Assembly (NCBI GenBank): GCA_950097015.1
Contig: CATNEN010000034.1
Location: forward strand, 4,930,001-4,994,000
Direction of reading: 5' to 3'
DNA length: 64,000 nucleotides
Origin: Macrostomum hystrix
Lineage: Eukaryota; Platyhelminthes; Macrostomidae
Of the stretch, positions 42,275 through 54,700 are shown in pieces (within the stretch, counting starts at the first letter, position 1; each line of letters opens with the position of its first letter). The position numbers and the translations under genes were made by a program. A model generated the notes under the pieces. That model saw nothing but the letters and a program-made list of their open reading frames with translations, was not told the DNA's origin and did no database searches.

Positions 42275-45200
42275 ATGTTTGAGGACGAAGAAGACGAAAA
42301 TAACAGTGCTGAGGGAGACAATGAACAACAGGCTGAGGAAAACGAGGAAGGCGAAGAAGGTGAAGAAAAGGAGGGAGAGGAGGAGGAAGAAGCGAAGGTA
42401 GAGGAAGAGGAAGAAGAGGTGAGTTGACAAAATGTATACAATTATATTCGATTAATACTTTTTTCATAAAACACTTTCTTGTTTTCTTTCTTATCGTTTT
42501 TTCGACTACTATCTATATCTATTTTCTGATCAAATATTTATGGTTTAATTTTGTCTAAATTACTTAATTCGTAATTATCATGAAAATATTTCCTTTTAAA
42601 GAAAATATTTTATATATAAATATATATATATATAATGCTTAAATTTGAAATTGTATGACATTTTTATAATCAATAAAGCTGTTACATATAAATGTATTTA
42701 CATTTTCACATTCACATTCATATTCACATTGAAATACATATATTTAATCAAAAGAATATCTTTAAATATTTTTTTCGAATTTGAAAGGGCTTTAATGTCA
42801 CAGCTAGTTATTTAATGAAAAACCTTCATAAAATTAAAAAACTGCAATAAATAAATACTACATTATATCACACTAAATTAACTAAAGATGATGCAATACA
42901 AATAAAAAGGCCTTTCATAAAAGCACTTTTATGACGCTTGTAGGAGTTTCCAGCCAACCCGCTGTCAGAAGAAATGATGCCCGAGTGTATTTCGTTGCTG
43001 TGCAAAATCGGCAGCGGACTGGCGCACGCGTATGTCAAGCTGGACTGCAAGGGCCGGTAAGCCGGGAAAAAATCTTTCAGCGTGGATTACGAAAAGAAAA
43101 TTATTTTTTTATAAATCATTTCCAGGGAGCTGACAAACATTGAACTGCTGAAACGATATGTTCACCTGAGATACGTGGACTTGTCTAATAATCACATCAA
43201 GGACATCTCACCGCTTAGCAATCTCACAGAGCTGCTAACCCTGAAGTGCGAGAACAATGCACTGGTCTCCGGCGAGCTGGCCCAGTTACCTTACCTGCAG
43301 TACCTCAACCTTAACAATAACAAGATTTCCTCCTTTCAAGGCATCAATCATCCGCTGCTGGAGCACCTGTCACTTAACTGTGAGTAGAAATTCGCCAGTG
43401 TGAACTAGTTGGAATCGAGGATTAAGAAATTCCCATCTTATAAAATTTATTTTCAATGGCAAAATTAATTTGTGTTTATCTGTCAGGCAGAGGTTTTTCT
43501 CTGTCAGACAAAGGTGTTTATCTGCTAGACAGAGGTGTTTCCTGTTAGATAGTGATGTCGTGACACCTTAGTCCATCTTCTGTACTAAGTATCGACTTTG
43601 AGGGCTACGTCAGGTATCACCTTTATTTGTTTCATTCTCTCTCCAGTTAACCGCATCAAGTACATCGAAGGCGTGGATCCCAGCATCATGAGCCGGCTGC
43701 ACACCCTCGAACTGCGCGGCAACCAATTAGCCAGCACTGATGGTCTCCACCTGCCAAACCTGAAGAATCTTTTCTTGGTGTGTGAATTTTTTTATTACAG
43801 CGAGAGTGTACACTGCCTGAATCTTATCCTACTTTTGCACCTTTGTGTTCTCATGTGTGCTCAGTGGTCGGCGGAGTGGTGCTTACAGTCCCCTGCGAAT
43901 TATTTTACTACACCTGCCCCAATTAAGCCAGGTGTGCAGCCGACAGCACAGCCGTTCAGTCCATGGACTGAGGGGATGCCACTCACCCTCTATTACCCCA
44001 GCTAATGCTCGAACCCATTTAACAGCTAAGTGAACTGTTAAGTGTATTGTTAAATCGACACAAATTGTTCCATTGGAGTCGGGACTAGAGCTCCCGATGT
44101 TCAAGTCATGAGTCCGAGTCTCTAATCTGTGCAAATCAAATAAAAAACGCGTAGGCTGGCAACAAGATTCGCCAGGTGACCGGCCTGGGCCGCATGGAGA
44201 GTCTGACCACCCTGCACCTGCGCGACAACCAGATTGAATCATTGGACGGCTTTACCGACCAGATGAAGAATTTGCAGTATCTCAACATGCGGTAATTATT
44301 AGAACCTTTTTACTACTTACAGTAGTGACTACATTAGAGAATTAAATAATATATTTCCGAGCTATTTAAAATATGTTTACAGAGGCAACGCAATCAGCTC
44401 GCTGAAGGAGCTGAACAAGCTGAAGTGTCTGCCGATGCTCCGAGCTGTTGTCCTATCTGAGAATCCCATCTCTGAGGACGACGAGTACCGCCTAGAGGTT
44501 CTGACTGTACTGCGAAAAGTCATCCGACTGGACAAGGACGAGTATCAGGACGACGAGCGCGACGAGGCCGAGGCGCGCTACGAGCAGAGGCGCATGGAGG
44601 AGCTCAACAAGGAGCAGCTGGAGGTCAGATCCTCAGTACTTAGATTGTCAGATCCTCAGTACCTAGATTATCAGATCCTCAGTACCTAGATTGTCAGATC
44701 CTCAGTACCTAGATTGTCAGATCCTCAGTACCTAGATTGTCAGATCCTTAAGTGCCTAGATTGTCAGATCCTCAGTACCTAGATTTTCAGATCCTCAGTA
44801 CCTAGATTCACAGATCCTCAGTACCTAGATTCACAGATCCTCAGTACCTAGATTCACAGATCCTCAGTACCTCGATTCACAGATCCTCAGTACCTAGATT
44901 GTCAGATCCTCAGTACCTAGATTGTCAGATCCTTAAGTGCCTAGATTGTCAGATCCTCAGTACCTAGATTGTCAGATCCTTAAGTGCCTAGATTGTCAGA
45001 TCCTCAGTACCTCAATTCACAGATCCTCAGTACCTAGATTGTCAGATCCTCAGTACCTAGATTGTCAGATCCTTAAGTGCCTAGATTGTCAGATCCTCAG
45101 TACCTAGATTGTCAGATCCTTAAGTGCCTAGATTGTCAGATCCTCAGTACCTAGATTGTCAGATCCTTAAGTGCCTAGATTGTCAGATCCTCAGTACCTC

Positions 45201-46258
45201 GATTCACAGATCCTCAGTACCTAGATTGTCAGATCCTTAAGTGCCTAGATTGTCAGATCCTCAGTACCTAGATTGTCAGATCCTTAAGTGCCTAGATTGT
45301 CAGATCCTCAGTACCTAGATTGTCAGATCCTTAAGTGCCTAGATTGTCAGATCCTCAGTACCTCAATTCACAGATCCTCAGTACCTAGATTGTCAGATCC
45401 TCAGTACCTAGATTGTCAGATCCTTAAGTGCCTAGATTGTCAGATCCTCAGTACCTAGATTGTCAGATCCTTAAGTGCCTAGATTGTCAGATCCTCAGTA
45501 CCTAGATTGTCAGATCCTTAAGTGCCTAGATTGTCAGATCCTCAGTACCTCGATTCACAGATCCTCAGTACCTAGATTGTCAGATCCTTAAGTGCCTAGA
45601 TTGTCAGATCCTCAGTACCTAGATTGTCAGATCCTTAAGTGCCTAGATTGTCAGATCCTCAGTACCTCGATTCACAGATCCTCAGTACCTAGATTCACAG
45701 ATCCTCAGTACCTAGATTTTCAGATCCTCAGTACCTAGATTCACAGATCCTCAGTACCTAGATTCACAGATCCTCAGTACCTAGATTGTAAGATCCTCAG
45801 TACCTAGATTCACAGATCCTCAGTACCTAGATTCACAGATCCTCAGTACCTAGATTCACAGATCCTCAGTACCTAGATTCACAGATCCTCAGTACCTAGA
45901 TTGTAAGATCCTCAGTACCTAGATTGTCAGATCCTCAGTACCTAGATTCACAGATCCTCAGTACCTAGATTCACAGATCCTCAGTACCTAGATTCACAGA
46001 TCCTCAGTACCTAGATTCACAGATCCTCAGTACCTAGATTGTCAGATCCTCAGTGCCCCAAATTGTCCGATCCTCAAGTGCCTAAGATTGTCAGATCCTC
46101 AGTACCTGGATTCACAGATCCTCAGTACCTAGATTCACAGATCCTCAGTACCTAGATTGTCAGATCAGATTTCATTAGTTCTTAATATCTTGCAGGAGGA
46201 GAAAGAGGAGGAGGAAGACGCCACTGAGGCAGCAGCAGACGAACCAGTCGAAGAGTGA
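42275..46258 (+). CDS. LRRC23: LRRC23: leucine-rich radial spoke protein, seven exons
   Basis: Exons: 42275-42418, 42944-43056, 43126-43379, 43647-43777, 44155-44291, 44383-44623, 46196-46258. All introns are GT-AG with matching phases, giving 360 aa (human 343). Residues 1-48 are a run of Glu-rich sequence. The LRRC23 block LCKIGSGLAHAYVKLDCKGREL follows in spirit (ISLLCKIGSGLAHAY). Leucine-rich repeats then span about 90-290 (LRYVDLSNNHIKDISPL, LHTLELRGNQLAS, LTTLHLRDNQIESLDGF, LQYLNMRGNAISSL). The capping segment is VVLSENPISEDDEYR, with an acidic C-terminal tail. LRRC23 is a component of the radial spoke RS3 head and is needed for sperm and ciliary motility. The ATG is 3 nt after an acceptor-like TTTTGGTACAG. 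Intron 4 holds a SINE and intron 6 a 23-bp satellite. AATAAA is at about 46410. Confidence 0.95.
42419..42943. other. LRRC23 intron 1, AT-rich
   Basis: No embedded gene. It contains a short (TA)n run at about 42610-42635 and CACATTCACATTCATATTC repeats at about 42700-42730. Confidence 0.6.
43905..44128 (-). mobile_element. tRNA-derived SINE, copy 3 (LRRC23 intron 4)
   Basis: Shares TTCAGTCCATGGACTG, ATTACCCCAGCTAATGCT and CCATTTAACAGCT (plus-strand reading) with copies at 12363 and 28362. It lacks their GCGCGGCGCATCTGAAGGCT segment. The tRNA-like head near 44070-44125 has decayed. The LRRC23 exon 5 acceptor follows about 25 nt later. Confidence 0.8.
44624..46165. repeat. 23-bp satellite filling LRRC23 intron 6, about 67 copies
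   Basis: The unit is about 23 bp: GTCAGATCCTCAGTACCTAG plus ATT. Subtypes have TTAAGTGCCTAG or ATTCACAG. The intron's own donor (GAG|GTCAGATCC at 44624) is the first GTCAGATCC of the array, so the donor motif is repeated in many units. Subtypes alternate in blocks of about 300 bp that recur. Confidence 0.95.
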
Positions 46259-46759
46259 AACTACAAGCGCAAAGTATCTTACGGATTCGAACCCATTGCC
46301 GAAGTACAAACTTGGCTAAGATTAAAAAACAGAAGCATATTATTTTGTTTATTTCCTACAACGCTGGTTTGCCAAGTTGTTTTTTTGCGTAGCCTGCGTT
46401 TTGTTTAGTAATAAATTGTTTGTCTCTTAAAAAAGTAGATTTAAAGTAATTAATTTCAGTTTTCGTTGTGCTACCAATAAATGAGATATATACGATGAAA
46501 AAAAAAGAGAAGGATAAATGATATGACACTTAACCGAATTTTTTAACTGAGATTAGTAAATAATGTCCTCTTACCGATATTGTTATTTTAAGAGCTTTAT
46601 TTGTTCAATAAATCACCAAGGATTATTTTTTGCTGAATAATCCACTAGATTGACTAGCCTGGACTGGCCGGATTCCATGCTGGGAATGGATTTTCAGATC
46701 CGCCAAGATTGCTAGACGCTCGTAAGATACCAAAACTCCCCATATGCCCAGATATTCAG

Positions 46760-47215
46760 ATCTTATTTGTCCAGGTTGTCAGATCCCAATTGTCCAGGTT
46801 GTCAGATCCCAATTGTCCAGGTTGTCAGATCCCAGTTGCCCAGGTTGTCAAATCCCAATTGTCCAGGTTGTCAGATCCCAATTGTCCAGGTTGTCAAATC
46901 CCAATTGTCCAGGTTGTCAAATCCCAATTGTCCAGGTTATCAGATCCCAATTGTCCAGGTTGTCAAATCCCAATTGTCCAGGTTGTCAAATCCCAATTGT
47001 CCAGGTTGTCGAATCCCAATTGTGCAGGTTGTCAAATCCCAATTGTCCAGGCTGTCAGATCTTAATTGTCCAGGTTGTCAGATCCCAGTTGTCCAGGTTG
47101 TCAGATCCCAATTGTCCAGGTTGTCAAATCCCTATTGTCCATTTTATCGAATCCCAATCGTCCAGGTTATCAAATTCCAATTGCCCAGGTTCTCAAATCC
47201 CATTTGCCCATAGAT
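46760..47215. repeat. 23-bp satellite related to that of LRRC23 intron 6
   Basis: The unit GTTGTCAGATCCCAATTGTC plus CAG (23 bp), about 20 copies. It shares TTGTCAGATCC and the unit length with the array at 44624-46165 but has a different second half. Three spurious frames of 118-158 codons result. Confidence 0.93.
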
Positions 47216-48298
47216 ATTGAAAATTATCCCATAGATTTTCAAACCCCCAAAACTAAAAAATGAATTTAAAAAACGAAATAAGCTGAAGTGTGTAACACAA
47301 ATTTAGTTTTAATAGCAATCAAACTTTGATGATGTATGTAATTATAATTAATTGTCCGTCGCAGACAACAGAAAAAAACACATGGAAGCAAGCTGCGAGA
47401 TGGTAGAGACCGAGAGGGGGGTGAAGCAGATAATCAGGACAGCCATGTGCTGTGCGCTCAACCCAGTACAATGGATTATCGATCGTGCTTAATTCTGAAG
47501 AAAATTAAGTTTAATTTATAACAAAGCACATAGGCATATAAATATGTATATGTATACGAGTGCAGAGTGACAGAGTGCAAGTTCCAGTTAAATAAATATA
47601 TAAGCTAAAAAGCGGTTGAAGAAAAGAAGACACGAGTGAAAAAATGTTCAAACGAAAAAGTGCTAAATGTATTTTGTAGGCATTCCGAATCGTGATGTAA
47701 TGGCGGATAAAGATGCAATGTCTTTAAATTCATTCGCTATAATGTAATTATCTGACTATATAAGCTTTTTTCTTTCAATTCTAGTAACTTGGTTAACAGG
47801 GAAAGTAACTTTAGTTTCTCGATTAAGTTTTGAAGGCTTCGTCATCTTTAAAGGGTGAAAACGAGGCCAATTGTTAGGGTGTAATTTTAAAGAAATTTGT
47901 TATAAAACAAGCGCAATATGAAAAAAAACTAACCGATTAGCAGCATAGTGGCAGGTTTTCACAGAAAAAATTGTTAAAGAAGAAAAAACTTAATAAAAAA
48001 GAATATAGACAGATTGTACTAACAGCACGTACAGTGTTTGGCAAACAAATCAACTATAAGAGCCAGCAACTGATAAAATATTTCACTACTGTACTTACAT
48101 CTTGTTGTACATAGTAGATATTGTTACACAAGCAAGCTATGCTAATAAATTATTGTATAATAACAGAACAAAAAAAACGTCTGTTTAAAATAGCGTCACG
48201 CGATTATATTCATTATTGACACTGGGCAAACGGAATAAGCAAGCAATTATCAATACCGAATCCGTCCAACAGACTGATTCTAATTTTTTATTCTTCTT
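47216..48298. other. Spacer between convergent LRRC23 and DDAH-like genes
   Basis: AT-rich, with no gene recognised. A minus-strand polyadenylation-like AATAAA (plus TTTATT at 48287-48292) lies just past the DDAH-like stop codon. Confidence 0.5.
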
Positions 48299-50515
48299 TC
48301 AGGCCAGCGTAGACATAATGTTCTTCAGATTAGCAGTCTTGGTTTTCTGCACCAGCAGGCACAACTTAGTCATCGGAATGCGCTGCTCAGTTAGATGCGG
48401 CAGCGAAATTGGTATTCTATTGTAATCGATCTTGTTCTCGAAGATGCCGGTGCTGTTGGGAATCAGCTCAGATGACAGGTGCACCAGGTAGCCATTGATG
48501 TACAGACAGTTGCTAGCCTGATCCTCGGGCAGTTGAATCACCCGATAGCCGTAAGTGGCCTTCCAGTTGATCTCCTTGATGACCTTCTGGGCGGCTGGAT
48601 TGAGACCGACCGCGATAACATTCGCGCCAGCCATACAGACCAGATCCTTCAGCGAGGTTGTGCCCTTTTTGGCATCCAACTGGGGCACGGTTACTATGGT
48701 TACCGGGTACTCCGGGAAGGTCTTAGCAACGCAAGTGGCGCCGGCCTCGTTAGTGTGAGTTGAGATACCAACGATGATCTCCTTGCCTATAGAGTTTTTA
48801 ATTAAGAAATCTTTTTCACGGGGAAAATAGCGTGCTACTGTCAACAAATTTTTTTATATACTTCTTATGGATGAAGATCTTTTGGGTTGAGAATCGAACT
48901 CCCGACCTCTCAGTCAGAAATTTGTAGGTCTAAAAACCAGACCGGACTATTCTACAATAATCATATGTCCTTGAAATCAGCACACTGCAGTATTTAGTAT
49001 AGCTAGCAAAGAATACCTGGCTGTATTGTTGGCCACACACTTACCAGTGAAGAGGACATCGCTGCCTTCTAGTTGAGCCCCATCAATGGAGATTTCCGCC
49101 ACCTTCATGCCCAGCTGCCGCTTCAGGGTTTGGCGAATGGCACCAACCTGAATTAGGAGAAATGAGCAACTAATTCAAGTTAAACTGCAAGCACAATAAA
49201 AGCAAATTGCTGAAGTAGAGCTATTAGCCTAATGTTCTGCATATATTACTGCTCAGATAAAATTTCAGTGAGATTTAACTACAAATTAAAGTTTAAAATG
49301 AAACCAATATAACTAAAAATTTCTTTAAAAAAGGGATTTTGTTTACAGTAAGTACATGCCCTATATGAGCAAATTAGGTTTACGTGGGTGGTGTCCAATG
49401 TGCTCAAGAATGTCTATCAAATTTAGCAGGCCAATAGATTTCTTTGCATACCTGTGATCAAAGTTTGCTTGACAGGCAAAGACAAAATCAAAGTTTTTAC
49501 TTCAAATTATTCTTTTATATTATAAATAAGAAAAATATTATTAAAAATATATATTATGTTATCTATAAGAAAAACACTTTATTGTAGAGTATGAACAAAA
49601 ATAAAATAAAACTACTTATTGCAAGCTTTCATTTTGGTATACTCAAACTATACACCTTGGGCACTAAAAATGGAGTGCTAGTTGAGAATTTTAATTGAAT
49701 GAATAAAATATATATGCTTGTACATTAAATATGGCACATATTGGTTTGATTATAATAGGCATTTCTATAAAGCACTCATGAAGAATGCCTTGAAAGATCA
49801 TAGAAAGACAAATGAGTTGAAACTGACATAATAACCTATATTTTTTTAATTTAATTCGAGTAATAAATTATAGAAAATTTTCATTCGAGAACTTTTGCAA
49901 GATAATTTTAATTAGCAAAAGCAGAAATTCAGATTTTGGAAAATCTGTTTCTGGACCCTCTCTAACCACAATAGTCATCATGGTTTATACAAATATGATT
50001 AAACATATGCACAATTTAAATACTTTCTGGAAAACTGACATAACTAGGCATTTGATATATAATATATACAGACAGCAAATTTATTTTGCCCTTTTAAATA
50101 CACTTAAGACAAAGCTAGACATAGCTATTTAAACTTACTAAAATTCCAATTCAACATGCAAATTGACCTGCTGTCCTCTGTGTAGGCCTATGTTAAAAAA
50201 TGATAAATAGACTGTAGGCCAAATATGTACCATCTATAAAATCACTTCAGGAAGTCTAACCTCTCCTTGTCGATTTCCATAAGGATTGCACATTAGCGCA
50301 GTATTGTTGATAATGACAGCCGTATCATCAACAAAAGGGCTAGTTGGATGGCGTTCTTCGACGTCAATTTCCAAAACATCCATAAAGCTTTGTCTAAGGA
50401 TTTCGACTAGCGTTTCGTGTTCTGCCCTTGCTGACTCAATGTCGATCTTCGGATATTTCTGTGCAAACGATTGAGGAATCTTCTGCACGATGGCATAGTT
50501 GTACTTAAATGCCAT
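48299..50515 (-). CDS. DDAH: DDAH-family protein (dimethylarginine dimethylaminohydrolase-like), three exons
   Basis: Exons 50515-50261, 49147-49045 and 48786-48299, with GT-AG introns in phases 0 and 1, give 281 aa (human DDAH1 285). Conserved parts are HPTSPFVDDTAVIINNTAL (matching the family's FVEDVAVV segment), LEGSDVLFTGKEIIVGIS, and VCMAGANVIAVG. The C-terminal PMTKLCLLVQ has a Cys where the family's nucleophile lies. DDAH enzymes hydrolyse asymmetric methylarginine to citrulline and dimethylamine, which relieves inhibition of nitric oxide synthase. The catalytic His of the family sits in an H-L-K segment a few residues before the CSMAG-type motif. Here that segment reads TTSLKDLVCMAG, with Ser in place of His. 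It may be a pseudoenzyme or use another base. No acceptor-like AG lies close upstream of this start, unlike its neighbours. Confidence 0.85.
48880..48965 (-). mobile_element. tRNA-like SINE head fragment in DDAH-like intron 2
   Basis: GAGAATCGAACTCCCGACCT is the reverse complement of a B box (GGTTCGATTCTC type) and occurs at the same spacing as in the SINE copies. The rest of the SINE body is not recognisable. Confidence 0.5.
49148..50260. other. DDAH-like intron 1, AT-rich
   Basis: About 1.1 kb, AT-rich, one of the few large introns here without a tandem array. No embedded gene is seen. Confidence 0.6.
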
Positions 50516-51748
50516 GTTAGCAGATAATTGATAATTAGGAAAAATAAAATTTAGGTATTAAAGGTTAGACAAATCGATAAATCGTAATAATATTGTCTTT
50601 GTATCTACTAAGCGCAATGTCAAATATAATTCGACGGGTCGTGATTCGTGAAGAAGATATCGTTGCATAGTTTTATATAGGAATAATAATGGTTTTAAAT
50701 CTCAAAATGAGTAATACGATAGAGTTAAGCGTTTGTACAGAAGAACCATTTTTGTAATACAAGTATTTTATCAACCAAAATTTACTTTTTTTAATTACAA
50801 AAAACATACTCCTGCTCGAATATGCTTACTACTTTGTTATAAGCGAGATACAAAAGACGCAAAGATTACAAAGTTTCGCAAGTTTTAATTTCATTTTCAA
50901 AGAACTATGCTCATGTTTTTGTCCAGGTTCTTATCACAGCATTGAACGTTATACATTTTTATACATGCATATGCATTACTGCGTAAAAACTTTTTTTAAT
51001 CCTCAAAATGATAGCTATTATGTTTAGCTTACTTGCTAAATAAATTCATACTTTTTATATTGAACTGCTGTTCGTTAATTTTTTCTTTCTGAATGGATTT
51101 AATCAAATGAATATGCTTTAAAGCAAGTTCAGTTAGCAATAATTTGTGATTTTCCAATCGTGTGATACATTTTTAGAAGTATTAAAACGTTCTCAAATGC
51201 AAATTTTGCACCAAATTCCTGCGAACAATGAAATGTGTCTAGAATTAATATTGTTGTTATGCTTTCAGAATAAGACATCTGCATGGTGAGTTTATTAAAA
51301 CCCGTTTAAGAAAACCTGCAAGGACAGATTACGCAAAAATATAACAGATTTGTGGTCATGTGCTCTTTATAATTAAATTTAAAAGATGCTATACACACAA
51401 CGAAAATGGAAAGACGAGTTTATATAGCTTTCACTGTCGAACGAACAATAAACTTTGTGTACTATGTAGAGATACACTGCGACAGCACTCGTACGTTCTC
51501 GATAGCTTGAATATGAGAGTTGGCAGGCAGATTCACATTACATTGTTTGCATGCTATAATGTCAAATCGGGGAATTTGTTCGCGGATCACAATTACATAT
51601 GTACATGCAAAATATCTATACAAAGGTCATTTTTAGGCCCTTACTGAATTCTGGTGATGAAACAAATTGTTATTTTACTTTTAATAAACATATATAAAGA
51701 CGGGTGTACGCCATACAAATTAATAATGCAAATAATTTAGACTCAAAA
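50516..51748. other. Spacer between DDAH-like and Rab-like genes
   Basis: AT-rich. The 95-codon plus-strand frame at 51360-51647 has no recognisable domain and no coding-like composition. No other feature is supported. Confidence 0.5.
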
Positions 51749-54700
51749 TCACAGCAAGCTGCAACATCTTTTCCGACTGCCGCAGCCGCTGTTGCTATCG
51801 CTGTCTCGCCTTCGTCGGCGAAGATCAATCGTGTTTGACACTTGCATGGAGCCGCTGGCAAGGCTGCTTCCGCCACCGGCCGCGCCGCTGCGCAAAACTA
51901 GCGCGTAGGATTTCAAAAGCTTCCTGGCGACTTCCCGGAGCATTTCCGACACTCCGTCGCCTGTTTAATTAATAAATAATCACTTGGATTGACGCTGAAT
52001 GCGAGGCGTAAGCCCTTAAAACTAGCTTCTATCACGGCAAATTAATTACAACTTACCTGTTTTCGCTGACACAGCGGAAATCAGCTTACAGCCGAATGTT
52101 GCAGCAAAGTTTTGCAGCTGGTCTTGTGTAATTGCCGGGCTAAGGTCGTTCTTATTGGCTACGATCACCTTCAAACCTGAAGGAGAATAGAGAAGGACAT
52201 GGTGCAATACTTATGAGTACGAGTATAAGTATACTTAATAAGTATAAGTAGCTTAAAAGTATTATCTAAGTTATTATCCTAGGTCCCGTCAATATCCTAG
52301 GTCCAGTCAATATCCTAGGTCCCGTCAATATCCTAGGTCCCGTCAATATCCTAGGTCCCGTCAATATCCTAGGTCCCGTCAATATCCTAGGTCCCATCAA
52401 TATCCTAGGTCCCGTCAATATCCTAGGTCCCGTCAATATCCTAGGTCCCGTCAATATCCTAGGTCCCGTCAATATCCTAGGTCCCATCAATATCCTAGGT
52501 CCCGTCAATATCCTAGGTCCAGTCAATATCCTTGGTCCCGTCAATATCCTAGGTCCCGTCAATATCCTAGGTCCAGTCAATATCCTTGGTGCCGTCAATA
52601 TCCTAGGTCCCGTCAATATCCTAGGTCCCGTCAATATCCTAGGTCCCGTCAATATCCTAGGTCCCGTCAATATCCTAGGTGCAGTCAATATCCTTGTTCC
52701 GGTCAATATCCTTGGTCCCGTCAATATCCTTGGTCCCGTCAATATCCTAGGTCCAGTCAATATCCTTGTTCCGGTCAATATCCTTGTTCCGGTCAATATC
52801 CTTGGTCCCGTCAATTCCTAATATCAATGAAGTCCCGACAGTGTCATCTAATCATCAGAATATTTTTATGAAATACTAACAATCTTTGCAGTAGAACTCC
52901 ACGTCCTGATTCCATCTGTGCAGGCTGTCCAGCGAGGTCTTGTCGTCGCTGCTGCACGTCAGTAGTACGCAGTGCGTATTTCGATAATAATTTCTTGTCA
53001 GAGTTCGAAATCTCTCTACGCCGGCGGTGTCCCATAGTGCAAACTGTAATTAAAAGAGTGATTAGGTACCTAGGTCCCGTTAATATCGTACCAAGTCAAA
53101 AGTTTGGGTTGGTAAGATAAAAATAACTCTTCGGGTGAGACTGCGAATTTGAGACTGCGAGACTCTGTGACTGTGAGACTGTGAGACTGTGAGACTGTGA
53201 GACTGTGAGACTGTGAGACTGTGTGACTGTGAGACTGTGAGACTGTGAGAATGTGAGAATGTGAGACTGTGAGACGGTGAGACTGTGAGAATGTGAGACT
53301 GTGAGACGGTGAGACTGTGAGACTGTGTGACTGTGAGAGTGATGAGACTGTGAGACTGTCGGACTAAGTAATTCCAAGTCGTACTCGTGGCTCATTCACA
53401 CATCTGAGTTCTTAGAAAGTACGTTTCTAAGAAATGCCCCTATTCACGGCAGCAGTGACCCATTTGGTTCTAATCTGCATGTGTTAGCAGGCAGCAATCG
53501 ATTCTAGTCGATTCTAGAAAAAACCTCTAAAGAGGTAAGCAATATGGTTTTCAGTAACTTGGCCAGGGCAATAAAAATTTCTCGCTGAAAAACATTCGCA
53601 AACTTTTTTTGGAATTTCTACCAGGTTTTCCAATCAATGAAATACGAGATTAAAAGTGCATTCTGGTTCCCAAATAACCACACAGAGAAGGAAAGATTAC
53701 AGAGATTTCTTGAGTTTCACAACAACTTCCGACAAGTTTCAATTGTGATTTGGCCAATAAACTCAGGACTCAAATTCAACTATGGTTCAGCAGAAGTTAG
53801 AAATTATTGAGAAGTAAAAGTCGAGCCGAAGTCAAAATCCCCTGTGAAAATGGTGTGAGAAATATGTGAGAATGTTGTGAAAAATATGTGGGAATGGTGT
53901 GAGAATGGTTTGAGAATTGTGTGAGAATGGTATGACAATGTTGTGAGAATGGTATGACAATGTTGTGAGAATGGTATGACAATGTTGTGAGAATGGTGTG
54001 ACAATGTTGTGAGAATGGTATGACAATGTTGTGAGAATAGTTTGACAATGTTGTGTGAATGGTATGACAATGTTGTGAGAATGGTATGACAATGTTGTGA
54101 GAATAGTTTGACAATGTTGTGAGAATGGTGTGACAATGTTGTGAGAATGGTGTGACAATGTTGTGAGAATGGTATGACAATGTTGTGAGAATGGTATGAC
54201 AATGTTGTGAGAATGGTATGACAATGTTGTGAGAATAGTTTGACAATGTTGTGTGAATGGTATGACAATGTTGTGAGAATGGTATGACAATGTTGTGAGA
54301 ATAGTTTGACAATGTTGTGAGAATGGTGTGACAATGTTGTGAGAATGGTATGACAATGTTATGAGAATTGTGTGACAATGTTATGAGAATTGTGTGAGAA
54401 TGGTGTGAGAATGGTGTATGAATAGTGTGACAATGTTGTGAGAATGGTGTGACAATGTTATGAGAATGGTGTGAGAATAGTGTGAGAATAGTGTGAGAAT
54501 GGTGTGAGGATTGTCTGAGAATTGTGTGAGAATGGTGTGTGAATGGTGTGACAATGTTGTGAGAATGGTATGACAATGTTATGAGAATTGTGTGAAAATG
54601 GTGTGAGAATGGTGTATGAATAGTGTGACAATGTTGTGAGAATGGTGTGACAATGTTATGAGAATGGTGTGAGAATAGTGTGAGAATAGTGTGAGAATGG

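Noticed and set aside
51360-51647. 95-codon frame between the DDAH-like and Rab-like genes
   Set aside because: AT-rich codon use, no domain and no splice context; indistinguishable from chance.
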